A stretch of DNA of 64,000 nucleotides from Rhizobium leucaenae USDA 9039. Lineage in GTDB: Bacteria; Pseudomonadota; Alphaproteobacteria; Rhizobiales; Rhizobiaceae. Location of the stretch: contig NZ_AUFB01000013.1 in the NCBI RefSeq assembly GCF_000426285.1, forward strand, positions 116,509-180,508. Reading direction: 5' to 3'. Below are positions 1 to 8,002 of the stretch, piece after piece. A program made the translations under genes and the position numbers. The notes under the pieces were generated by a model. It did not search any database and was not told the origin of the DNA. It saw nothing but the letters and a program-made list of their open reading frames with translations. How positions within the stretch are numbered: position 1 is the stretch's first letter; the number at the start of each line of letters is the position of its first letter.

Positions 1-2
1 CT

Positions 3-647
3 GCCACCGGACAGACATGTATTGCGGGCTCACGATTGCTCGTGCAGCGAAAGATCCACGACCAGTTTCTCGAGAAGATCGTCAACCTCGCAAAAACGGC
101 GAGAATGGGCGATCCGCTCTTGACGTCGACGCAGGTTGGCCCCGTGACGACGCCGCCGCAACTCGAGAAGATCCTCGGCTATATCAACATCGCAAAAGGC
201 GAAGGCGCCGAATGCGTTCTCGGTGGGGGGCGGCCGGACAATGCCGAGCTCTCCAGGGGCTGGTTCGTCGAACCTACGATTTTCTCCGGGGTCCGAAACG
301 ACATGCGCATCGCGCAGGAGGAGGTCTTCGGCCCGGTTCTGGCGGTCATCCCCTTCGACAGCGATGAGGAAGCCGTGCATATTGCCAATGACACCAATTA
401 CGGGCTGGCCGCGGGCTTCTGGACCCAGGACATGCGTCGTATCCTGAAGGTTTCGGCCGCTATCCAGGCTGGCACCATCTGGGTCAACACTTACCGCGTC
501 ATCAGCTATATGTCGCCGCTGGGAGGCTACAAGCACTCCGGCATCGGTCGCGAGAATGGCATCGCCTCGATCCAGAACTACATGCAGACGAAGAGCGTGA
601 TGATCTCGACCGCTGAAGACGTCGCCAACCCCTTCATCATGAGGTGA
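3..647 (+). CDS. Aldehyde dehydrogenase, C-terminal part (gene enters from the left edge)
   Basis: NAD(P)-dependent aldehyde dehydrogenase that oxidises an aldehyde to a carboxylate. The gene starts before the window. Reading codons from base 3 gives ATGQTCIAGSR, the classic active-site signature, with the catalytic cysteine codon at bases 18-20. Downstream are the family's EEVFGPVL motif (around 318-345) and the C-terminal GYKHSGIGRENG motif. Only about the last 215 residues of a usual 480-500 are present. A TTG at 36 can open the frame but would cut off the catalytic Cys, so it is not the true start. The stop lies 3 bases before the four-carbon acid sugar kinase, so it is the upstream member of that operon and probably makes the acid the pathway consumes. 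The substrate cannot be read from this fragment. Confidence 0.93.
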   Translation, partial: ATGQTCIAGSRLLVQRKIHDQFLEKIVNLAKTARMGDPLLTSTQVGPVTTPPQLEKILGYINIAKGEGAECVLGGGRPDNAELSRGWFVEPTIFSGVRNDMRIAQEEVFGPVLAVIPFDSDEEAVHIANDTNYGLAAGFWTQDMRRILKVSAAIQAGTIWVNTYRVISYMSPLGGYKHSGIGRENGIASIQNYMQTKSVMISTAEDVANPFIMR

Positions 648-650
648 TTC

Positions 651-1925
651 ATGGTGGCCGCCGGAAAGTTGCTGGTCGGCTGCGTCGCCGACGATTTCAC
701 GGGAGCGACCGACGTCGCGAACATCTTCGCGCGCGCCGGCCTCAAAACGACGGTGCTGATCGGCGTTCCTGAAGACGACAGGGACATTGACGCCGACGTA
801 ATCGTTGTCGCCCTCAAGACTCGAACGACACCTCCGCAAATGGCGGTCGAGCAGTCCTTGGCCGCGCTGCGATGGCTGCGTGGCTGTGGCGCGCAGAAGT
901 ACTACTTCAAGTACTGCTCGACGTTCGATTCCACGGCGAAGGGCAACATCGGCCCGGTCGCCGACGCGATGCTTGCGGAGCTTGGCCAATCCATAACGAT
1001 CGCCTGCCCCGCCTTCCCTGCCAACGGCCGGACGGTTTACAAGGGCAACCTGTTCGTCGGCGACGTGCCGCTGGACGAGTCCGGCATGCGCAATCATCCG
1101 TTGACGCCGATAACAGACGCGAACCTGCTGCGGGTGCTCGGGCCGCAGTCGCGGGCCGAAATCACCGGATGCTATTACGAGACGGTGAAGCAAGGGGCGT
1201 CCGCCATCGCCGAATGGGCCGCCCCCATTCACGGCGACGGCACGCGTATTGTCGTCATCGACGCCCTGGCTGACGAGGACCTTGTCGAGATTGCCCAGGC
1301 ATTCAAGGATCTCGTGCTGTTCACCGGTGCGTCGGGCCTGGCATATGGGCTGGCTCGTGTTCTTCTTGCCGGCGGGAACAGCCGCGACGCTGCCGTTACG
1401 ACTGACTTGGAAGAAGGCTACAGAGCCGTCGTCTCCGGTAGCTGCTCGGTCGCAACCAACGGACAGGTAGAGGCGATGCTCGCAGACCACGAGGGTTTCC
1501 GCGTCGACCTCTCAAAGCTGGCGGACGGCGGCGATGTCGTCGGCGAGGCCGTCGAGTGGGCCTCGTCCCGTCTGGGCCGCAAGCCTGTTCTCATCTATGC
1601 GACGGCTCTGCCCGACGAGGTGAAGGAAAACCAACGCAAGTTGGGCGCCGCGCAGTCCGGCGAGATGGTCGAGGCCGCCCTCTCCTCAATCGCGCGAAGG
1701 CTCGTCGAGAAGGGTGTGAGCGATCTCATCGTCGCCGGCGGCGAGACGTCGGGAGCGGTGGTGAAGTCGCTCGGCGTCGACCAGCTCTCGATTGGCAACG
1801 AAATCGCCCCCGGAGTGCCGTGGGTACACGCAAAGAGCCAGGGGCGATCTCTGTCGCTCGCGTTGAAGTCCGGCAACTTCGGCGAACGGGACTTCTTCAT
1901 GAACGCTTGGGACCGGCTACGATGA
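651..1925 (+). CDS. otnK: Four-carbon acid sugar kinase family protein (3-oxo-tetronate kinase)
   Basis: Cytoplasmic kinase of the DUF1537/OtnK family, which phosphorylates 3-oxo-tetronate at C4 in erythronate/threonate-type pathways. The N-terminal CVADDFTGATD motif (residues about 11-21) is the family's substrate-binding signature. The C-terminal half holds the GGETSGAVV nucleotide-binding motif. The 424 residues match the usual length of about 420. The ATG follows the dehydrogenase stop by 3 bases, and the stop overlaps the aldolase start (ATGA at 1922-1925), so translation is probably coupled. With the next gene it should convert an oxo-tetronate to DHAP plus CO2. The exact sugar acid is inferred from family knowledge only. 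Confidence 0.9.
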   Translation: MVAAGKLLVGCVADDFTGATDVANIFARAGLKTTVLIGVPEDDRDIDADVIVVALKTRTTPPQMAVEQSLAALRWLRGCGAQKYYFKYCSTFDSTAKGNIGPVADAMLAELGQSITIACPAFPANGRTVYKGNLFVGDVPLDESGMRNHPLTPITDANLLRVLGPQSRAEITGCYYETVKQGASAIAEWAAPIHGDGTRIVVIDALADEDLVEIAQAFKDLVLFTGASGLAYGLARVLLAGGNSRDAAVTTDLEEGYRAVVSGSCSVATNGQVEAMLADHEGFRVDLSKLADGGDVVGEAVEWASSRLGRKPVLIYATALPDEVKENQRKLGAAQSGEMVEAALSSIARRLVEKGVSDLIVAGGETSGAVVKSLGVDQLSIGNEIAPGVPWVHAKSQGRSLSLALKSGNFGERDFFMNAWDRLR

Positions 1926-2569
1926 TAGGCTCCATATCTGAAGAGACGAAGGTCCGCGACGAGATAGTCGAGGTCGGTCGCTCGCTCTTCGACCGCGGGC
2001 TGACCGCAGGATCGACCGGCAACATCAGCGTCCGTCTGTCGGACGGTCGAATTTTGATGACGCCCACCAACGCTTCGCTGGGCGTGCTCGATCCAGCACG
2101 GCTGTCCTGCTTTTCGGCGGAAGGCGTGCATGTCGGAGGTGACAAGCCCACCAAGGAGGCGTTCCTCCACAAGTGCATGTATTGCGGTAAGGACAATCGC
2201 CGAGCCGTCGTCCACCTGCATTCAACCTATTCGGTTGCCGTCAGCTTGTTGAAGCAGGTCAACGAGCGCGACGTTCTGCCGCCCCTGACCGCCTACTATG
2301 TCATGCGTATCGGTTTCCTGCCGCTCGTGCCGTATTTTCCTCCCGGAGACGAAGCGCTGGCGGCGGCGGTGGGAGCCGCCGCCGCGAACCATCATGCGGT
2401 GTTGATGGCAAACCATGGACCTGTCGTCGCGGGCAAGTCCCTAAAGGACGCCCAGTACGCGACAGAGGAGTTGGAGGAAACGGCGAAGCTCTTCTTGCTC
2501 TTGCAGAACCACGAGGTCCGGCCGCTCACCGCCGAGGAAAGGGCCACCTTGATCAATCTCTCGAGGTGA
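1922..2569 (+). CDS. otnC: Class II aldolase/adducin family, 3-oxo-tetronate 4-phosphate decarboxylase type
   Basis: Zinc-dependent class II aldolase-fold enzyme of 215 residues. OtnC members decarboxylate 3-oxo-tetronate 4-phosphate to dihydroxyacetone phosphate. Visible family features are the phosphate-binding STGNISVR (residues about 30-37), the metal ligands in VVHLHSTYS (about 97-105), and MANHGPVV, which carries the third histidine. The start is the ATG that overlaps the kinase stop as ATGA. The same frame stays open further upstream, but that stretch lies inside the kinase and is not used. Its position directly after otnK makes the OtnC assignment more likely than a generic fuculose-phosphate aldolase. 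Confidence 0.88.
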   Translation: MIGSISEETKVRDEIVEVGRSLFDRGLTAGSTGNISVRLSDGRILMTPTNASLGVLDPARLSCFSAEGVHVGGDKPTKEAFLHKCMYCGKDNRRAVVHLHSTYSVAVSLLKQVNERDVLPPLTAYYVMRIGFLPLVPYFPPGDEALAAAVGAAAANHHAVLMANHGPVVAGKSLKDAQYATEELEETAKLFLLLQNHEVRPLTAEERATLINLSR

Positions 2570-2667
2570 CAAGAGCGCGTTACGAACCAGGAGGAACCCA
2601 GCGGGTCTGGGTGCCGTAACCTGCACTCTCGTTCGTGCCATTGTGCGGCCCGTAAAGGGGAAATGCC

Positions 2668-3501
2668 ATGAAACTTCTGGTCACTGGAAGCAGCGGACGA
2701 ATCGGGCGCGCGGCGATTGAACGCCTTCTCGAAGAGGGGCACGAGGTCATCGGAATCGACGAGGTGCCGTCATCCGACATGAGGTGCCCGTTCGCCCGCG
2801 TCGATATGCGGGACTATGGCCAGGTCCTTGATGCGGTCGCCGATATCGAATCCGGGATTGATGGCATCGTCCATCTTGCTGCGATAGTAGGCGCGAAAGT
2901 CGCTGCGAGCACGCACATATTTCACACCAATACCGCCATCAGCTACAATGTTTTCCAATCTGCAAGGATCGCGGGCATAAAGAACATTGTTTCTGCGAGC
3001 AGTGAGACCTTGCTGGGCGTCCCGTTTGACGATCCACCTGCCTATTTTCCGGTCGATGACAAGCTGACCTCGAAGCCTGAGAGTAGCTACGCGCTTTCCA
3101 AACTTGTAGACGAATCCGTCGCAGCCGAATTCTGCCGCTCGGATCCCGCGCTCAAAATGATCGGCCCGCGGTTTTCTTGGGTAAAAGAGCCCCACCAATA
3201 TGATGCAATGAAAGCTTGCGAAGATAATCCCGGCGTTCAGAAATGGAACCTGTGGTCCTATGTTGACAGACGGGACTGTGCCCAGGCCATTTCGCTTGCG
3301 CTCAACGCAAGCCTCAATGGTTTCCATCACTTCGTGATAGCAGCAGATGATACCGTGTTGGCGCGGCCCACACGTGCCCTTAGGGCTGCTTATTATCCCA
3401 ATGTACCGCTACAAGGACAACGTGCTGAACATGGCAGTCTTGTCTCAAGCCTAGTGGCCCCGAGACGTTCTATGATATCGCCCGAAGTACAGCTGGCGTG
3501 A
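2668..3501 (+). CDS. NAD(P)-dependent oxidoreductase, extended SDR (epimerase/dehydrogenase-like)
   Basis: Extended short-chain dehydrogenase of 277 residues. The N-terminal TGSSGRIGR (residues 6-14) is the TGxxGxxG dinucleotide loop, and YALSK (about 143-147) carries the catalytic Tyr-x-x-x-Lys. In operons with otnK and otnC, SDR enzymes of this kind oxidise the sugar acid (for example DenD), so it plausibly supplies the 3-oxo-tetronate. A GGGG-containing SD lies just ahead of the ATG. The C-terminus looks altered: after HGSLVS the expected tail resembling ARRxLGxxPxHSW is distorted and the protein ends early. A different reading frame stays open to about 3622, so a small frameshift near 3440-3460 is possible. 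Specific substrate not determined. Confidence 0.82.
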   Translation: MKLLVTGSSGRIGRAAIERLLEEGHEVIGIDEVPSSDMRCPFARVDMRDYGQVLDAVADIESGIDGIVHLAAIVGAKVAASTHIFHTNTAISYNVFQSARIAGIKNIVSASSETLLGVPFDDPPAYFPVDDKLTSKPESSYALSKLVDESVAAEFCRSDPALKMIGPRFSWVKEPHQYDAMKACEDNPGVQKWNLWSYVDRRDCAQAISLALNASLNGFHHFVIAADDTVLARPTRALRAAYYPNVPLQGQRAEHGSLVSSLVAPRRSMISPEVQLA

Positions 3502-3632
3502 CATACCAGCGGGGGTCTCCTAGCTTCTTAGGCTGCTGTGACCTTTCAAAAGAAGGTCGAACGCGGATCAGCAGATTTATCATATCCGGGCGGGCTTCCA
3601 AGTTGCTTGCATTCGCTTCATAAGGTTCGCCG

Positions 3633-4943
3633 GTGTTTGCACTTCTGAAAATGGGGAACACAGACGTGATTTCGAAGGGTGCGGAAGAAGCAGCGTCGGC
3701 AACGACGTCTCCTTGTGTACACATCTCTCGTCCAACTGCTTTCAAACAGCAGACGGCAGACTTCAACTCCGAGCTTCACGCTCGACCGTCGATCTATTTC
3801 ACCGGTCCGGCAATTGTTGAGCACGTTGCTTTCATGCCCATAGACGGTGTGATCAAGGAGTTCCACGACAGTCTCGAAGCTGATGGCACGATTTCGGTTA
3901 GAGTCGAAAGGCACACTGAATTCGTGACGGTTACGCGCGTCCGGAAACTTGACAGCGAGCCAGGGGGCTGGCCGGAATCTGACCTCCTTGAAAGTGATTT
4001 TGCCGAGCTCGCAGGATTGAACTCACCGCTGCTCGTTTGTCACGTCAGCATCCTTGTCCTCGGGAACCCTCCTGACAAGCTGGGACCGGTGCTGGAAACC
4101 TTCGGCTTCGGTGATACCGCCGCCTCATTGATCGGTGGGGGCGCGGCGCAGGTTTGCTCCGATTTTCGTGTTCGAGGGGACAATTCAAGTAGAATTATCC
4201 TGTTCAACAAGGACCTGAACGCACACCGACTGGGGCGCATGGTACGCCGCATCTTCGAGATCGAAACCTACAGATCCATGGCGCTTCTCGGATTGCCGGA
4301 AGCGCGTCGTCTCGCCCCGCTTCTCGGCGGATATGACACGGAGTTGGTTCAACTGACCAATCGCAATCTTCGTACGCCCGCACATCAGCACAAGCAATTG
4401 CTCGAGGAGATTACCGCTCTCTCATCCCATGTCATTTCGGCCACCGCCGAGACCAGAAACAGATTCGGCGCAACCGCAGCCTACGCCAAGATCGTTGAGG
4501 AGAGGATCGCGCTTTTACGGGAAACGCACGTCGTCGGCTTTCAACGCTTCGGTACCTTCGTGGAGCGGCGGTTCAAGCCAGCGGTGCGTACCTGTGAAGC
4601 GACCGCCTTGAGGCTTGAGCAACTATCGAGGGCCGCGATGCACTTGCTCGACTTGTTGCAAACCCGAATTCAGGTCGAGATCGAATTCCAGAACGCGACA
4701 CAGATCCAGGCCATGGCTGATCGCGCCGCGACGCAGGTCAAGATCCAGCGCGCGGTCGAAGGCTTTTCGATCATTGCAATAAGCTACTATTTGTTGAGCT
4801 TGCTGAAGTTCGTGTATGAAACGGCAGACCACGCTGGGTTCCATTTCGATCCAATGATCATGCTCCTCGCTGTTCCGGTCGTTGTGGGATCTGTTGTGAT
4901 CACTATTCTGCGCGTCAAGCATGCGCTGAAAGCAGAGAGCTAG
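3633..4943 (+). CDS. DUF3422 family membrane-anchored protein
   Basis: Protein of 436 residues matching the DUF3422 family of proteobacteria, whose function is unknown. The N-terminal half includes ELHARPSIYFTGP (about 47-59), typical of the family. The middle is helical and probably coiled-coil (about 250-370). Two hydrophobic segments lie near the C-terminus (FSIIAISYYLLSLLKFVYE, and MIMLLAVPVVVGSVVITIL), so it is an inner-membrane protein with a long cytoplasmic N-terminus. It is not clearly in one operon with the upstream dehydrogenase (131 bases apart). Two later Met codons (4th line of the N-terminus, MGNTDV) could be the real start. No link to the neighbouring catabolic genes is evident. 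Confidence 0.8.
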   Translation: MFALLKMGNTDVISKGAEEAASATTSPCVHISRPTAFKQQTADFNSELHARPSIYFTGPAIVEHVAFMPIDGVIKEFHDSLEADGTISVRVERHTEFVTVTRVRKLDSEPGGWPESDLLESDFAELAGLNSPLLVCHVSILVLGNPPDKLGPVLETFGFGDTAASLIGGGAAQVCSDFRVRGDNSSRIILFNKDLNAHRLGRMVRRIFEIETYRSMALLGLPEARRLAPLLGGYDTELVQLTNRNLRTPAHQHKQLLEEITALSSHVISATAETRNRFGATAAYAKIVEERIALLRETHVVGFQRFGTFVERRFKPAVRTCEATALRLEQLSRAAMHLLDLLQTRIQVEIEFQNATQIQAMADRAATQVKIQRAVEGFSIIAISYYLLSLLKFVYETADHAGFHFDPMIMLLAVPVVVGSVVITILRVKHALKAES

Positions 4944-5360
4944 CGGCGCGCAACCTCGCCTCAACAAGCTCGATCAATCAAGCAGCTCTTGAGTATCTCC
5001 ACGAGGCGGTTCAGCGGAGGCGGTCATCTCTTCTTCAGGTAATGGCTCGCTCGGGGACTGCGTTTTGAATCTAAGATTTGGCAGGCATTCTCGCCACCAC
5101 GACGTCGGCGACAATCAATAATGCCAGAGACGACGCACTTTTAGCTTTGCCGAAAATTCCGATGGGAGCTTTGATCCGGTTGATCGGCCTACGCAATAGC
5201 CGTCGTCGGCCAGAGCCTTGATCCGCTCGCCAGCCGGCTGAGGGTTCTTTCGATCGTATCCTGCATTGGCCTTTGCGCCCTTCAATTTCGGTTAAGGTAT
5301 TACGTATAAGGTTATACCTCATACGGAGTTCAAAAGGTTTGCTCGGGCGGAGGGGAAATA
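4944..5360. other. Intergenic region, DUF3422 gene to chemoreceptor
   Basis: No convincing gene in these 417 bases. A minus-strand open frame at 5071-5322 has basic, low-complexity translation and no family resemblance. The stretch next to the chemoreceptor carries the palindrome at 5304-5317 and a purine-rich SD (GGGGAAATA) just before its ATG. Confidence 0.5.
5304..5317. promoter_or_regulatory. GTATAA-GG-TTATAC palindrome, candidate GntR-type operator
   Basis: A perfect 6+2+6 inverted repeat, 43 bases before the chemoreceptor start. It shares the GTAT....ATAC outline with the palindrome ahead of the TRAP transporter at 7792-7807. FadR-type GntR regulators bind short palindromes of this form, so a shared regulator is inferred. 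No such regulator is encoded in the window. Confidence 0.45.
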
Positions 5361-7226
5361 ATGTGGAGGATTCGGAAATTTGGCGTGGCGATACGTTTGT
5401 CTATCGCATTCGGGTTGCTGTTGTGCGCAATGGGAGTTCTGTCTCTTTCGTCAATCAGCCAGGTCGACGAGATCAACGGGAAGCTCAGCCTCATAAATGG
5501 CAGTAATAGCCAAAAATTTCGGAATGGCATCGATATGCTGGGCTCGGTCCGCGATCGAGCGGTAGCATTGCGCGACATCGTTTTGACTGACTCGAATACG
5601 GATCAAGCCACGACAATCGTGATGATGAGAAAGCTACAGGCATCCTACGCTTCCAACTTCGCGGAGTTGCAAAAGGCCGTTAATTCCGACGTCGCCAGCA
5701 CCCCCGCAGAGCGTCGCCTCGCTGAGGGTCTGACGGCTTTTCAGAATGACGCCGAGCCTTTGATTGCCGACGTCACCAAGTTGACGCTCGACGGAAAAAG
5801 AGACGAGGCAAAGCCGCTGCTCTTAAATGAACTGAGACCCAAGTTGACGGCATGGATTGGTGCTCTGAACAAGTTGATCGATTACGAGCAAGCTCTAAAC
5901 CAAGGCGTTGGTGGCAAAGTTAAAGCAGCTTCTGATGAATTTAAATTTCTGACGCTAGCTGCGCTCGGCATAGCTGCCTTGTTCGGAGTAACCGCGGCAT
6001 CGCTCACTATCCGCTCCATCATCGTGCCTCTGGCGAAACTACAGCAGTCAGTCCTGCAAATGATCGCCGGCGACATGGAAATTGACCAAATACTCGAGCG
6101 ACGGAAGGATGAAATCGGTCAGCTCGCGCGGCAGATATCCGGCCTTAAGAATCATCTTTCAGAAAAAGCGGAGCGCGATGCGGTCGCCGAGCATCATCGA
6201 CAGGATGCCGAGCGGCGGCGTTTGGAGAACGAAGGAGAGGAGCGCCAGCGGGCTGCCGAACAGACCAGTTCCGCCGTCGAACAAGTTGCCGATGCACTGA
6301 GGCAGTTATCGAAAGGCAACCTTCACATTCAGCTTGATCGGCCTTTCACGGGAGCTCTTGAGCCGCTCAGATTGGACTTCAATTCAGCGATTAGCCAGCT
6401 TCGCGATGCAATGTCCGAAGTAAACGACAATGCGCAGGCGATTGCTGCGGGGGCTGAAGAAATCCGTACTTCCTCGAACGAACTCGCGGTGAGAACGGAG
6501 CAGCAAGCTATAGTCGTCGAGCAAACGGCTTCTGTCCTCGCAGACATGACAAGGCAGGTGGTGGACGCAAGCCATAAAGCTCACGCAGCAGGGATCCTCG
6601 TCGGCGAGACCAAGGAACATGCCGAGAGGTCAGGCACCATAATGCGCGAGACTATTGAGGCCATGACAAACATTCGGTCTTCTTCGGTCGAAATAGGCAA
6701 TATTATCGGTGTCATCGATGAAATCGCATCTCAGACAAACCTTTTGGCTTTGAACGCAGGCATTGAGGCGGCTCGGGCCGGGGAGACTGGCCGAGGGTTC
6801 GCGGTAGTAGCGCAGGAGGTCAGAGACCTGGCGCAAAGGTCTGCGGCGGCGGCGAAAGAAATCAAGTCTCTGATCAAAATATCCAACCTGCATATCAATG
6901 ATGGGGTCCAGCGTGTGCAACAGGCCGGCAACGCTTTGGGCCAAATCGTTGTTCAGGTGCAGAGCGTCAATCAGAACGTCGACGCCATTGCTCAGGTTTC
7001 TCGCGTCCAAGCCGACGGGCTCAAGGAAATCAATTTCTCAGTCGGTAAGATCGAATCAGCGACACAGCAGAACACAGCTATGGTGGAAGAGTCGACTGCT
7101 GCCGTGAACAATCTCGCGAAGGAGACCGCATCGCTTTTCGAGATGCTATCCAGGTTCCAAATTGCCGATGGGCCGGCAAAGACGAACCGCGCAGAGGAGC
7201 CAACGCTTTATCTAGTCGTGGCATAG
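5361..7226 (+). CDS. Methyl-accepting chemotaxis protein
   Basis: Transmembrane chemoreceptor of 621 residues. Order: a first membrane segment (about 12-32); a periplasmic four-helix-bundle-like sensor (33-190); a second membrane segment (about 193-213, LTLAALGIAALFGVTAASLTI); HAMP (about 215-270); a second HAMP-like stretch (about 310-360); and the cytoplasmic signalling hairpin, with the highly conserved tip around DEIASQTNLLALNAGIEAARAGE (452-474). It signals to CheA/CheW; none are encoded here, so chromosomal partners are needed. No C-terminal CheR-binding pentapeptide is present. It sits between the sugar-acid genes and the TRAP transporter, and it has a GntR-like palindrome in common with the transporter. 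This suggests it directs motility to the same nutrient. Confidence 0.93.
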   Translation: MWRIRKFGVAIRLSIAFGLLLCAMGVLSLSSISQVDEINGKLSLINGSNSQKFRNGIDMLGSVRDRAVALRDIVLTDSNTDQATTIVMMRKLQASYASNFAELQKAVNSDVASTPAERRLAEGLTAFQNDAEPLIADVTKLTLDGKRDEAKPLLLNELRPKLTAWIGALNKLIDYEQALNQGVGGKVKAASDEFKFLTLAALGIAALFGVTAASLTIRSIIVPLAKLQQSVLQMIAGDMEIDQILERRKDEIGQLARQISGLKNHLSEKAERDAVAEHHRQDAERRRLENEGEERQRAAEQTSSAVEQVADALRQLSKGNLHIQLDRPFTGALEPLRLDFNSAISQLRDAMSEVNDNAQAIAAGAEEIRTSSNELAVRTEQQAIVVEQTASVLADMTRQVVDASHKAHAAGILVGETKEHAERSGTIMRETIEAMTNIRSSSVEIGNIIGVIDEIASQTNLLALNAGIEAARAGETGRGFAVVAQEVRDLAQRSAAAAKEIKSLIKISNLHINDGVQRVQQAGNALGQIVVQVQSVNQNVDAIAQVSRVQADGLKEINFSVGKIESATQQNTAMVEESTAAVNNLAKETASLFEMLSRFQIADGPAKTNRAEEPTLYLVVA

Positions 7227-8002
7227 CAGAGCCGATGCAAAGCAGGACTTTCATTTTATGCCCGGTGTGATCTCCCTCCCCCAGAGGGACTAGCATCTGC
7301 CGAGGACCGAAACCCGACGACGCAGCAATCTACGGAGGGGAGATTGGCGGCGCTGGAAACTCAGAGGGCCGCTGACCTGCGGTAAGCGGCCGGAATTTTT
7401 GAGACGCCTTTTTATTAACCGGAAGGTCAATAAGGCGGCCCGGCGTTTTAAGCCGGCAAGGCACGTTCTCCACTTAAGACGCGCCAGGTTCGCCGCTCTC
7501 GAAGGACTAGGGACGGAATAGGGACATCGAGCCGGCACAAGCGTTCGGTTGCCGTTTTCGGGAGTCGAGTTGCGACGGCGCGATGATAGGATGCGGCTTG
7601 CCCTGGTCGCCAAACAGGACTCGTCGGCTCCAAGATCTCCTAACATTTGTGCACACAAGGCAGTGGAACCTCGATGTGGTCGAGGGCAATTCTCTGCGAT
7701 CAATCCAGTGACCGATCGATGCCTCGACGGAGGCCGTACTCGTTGCCCTTCAAGACTCCACCAAACGGCAGAAAAAGTGCTTGCCATATTGGGTATGACA
7801 TCATACCTTATACCTACGCGCAGAGGAGCACAGTGCGCGGAATTCGTGGGAACGCACTTTAGAGACCACTCCGGAAACCGATCGGGCTTTTCCGAGAGGA
7901 GCAGTGCGCCCGCGCGAGCGTGGGAGGACAGGTTTTGAGAAATACCCGACTGCGTTGCATCCGCACGCAAACGATCAGGCCTTACCTAATGGGGAGGCCA
8001 CT
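7227..8002. other. Long leader region ahead of the TRAP transporter
   Basis: 776 bases without a supported gene. A 226-codon minus-strand open frame (7290-7970) is Arg/Ser-rich and looks like a GC-rich shadow. The part nearest the transporter holds a GntR-like operator (7792-7807). It overlaps a possible promoter: TTGCCA at 7781-7786 with TACCTT 17 bases later. The remaining 7230-7600 shows nothing recognisable and may be decayed sequence. Confidence 0.5.
7792..7807. promoter_or_regulatory. GGTATGA-CA-TCATACC palindrome, candidate GntR (FCD type) operator
   Basis: Perfect 7+2+7 inverted repeat, 195 bases upstream of the TRAP transporter start. Its sequence and spacing fit operators of FCD-domain GntR regulators, which commonly control TRAP transporters and sugar-acid catabolism. 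It overlaps a possible -10 element, which would suit a repressor. The regulator is not in the window. Confidence 0.6.

Noticed and set aside
30..1490. 486-codon minus-strand open frame
   Set aside because: It lies opposite the aldehyde dehydrogenase and otnK, whose motifs are unmistakable. Its translation is Arg/Asp/Gly-rich without family features.
5071..5322. 83-codon minus-strand frame in front of the chemoreceptor
   Set aside because: Basic low-complexity translation. It overlaps the palindrome and promoter zone, with no resemblance to known proteins.
7290..7970. 226-codon minus-strand frame before the TRAP transporter
   Set aside because: Arg/Ser-rich translation, no ribosome site, no domain, and it crosses the likely promoter/operator region.
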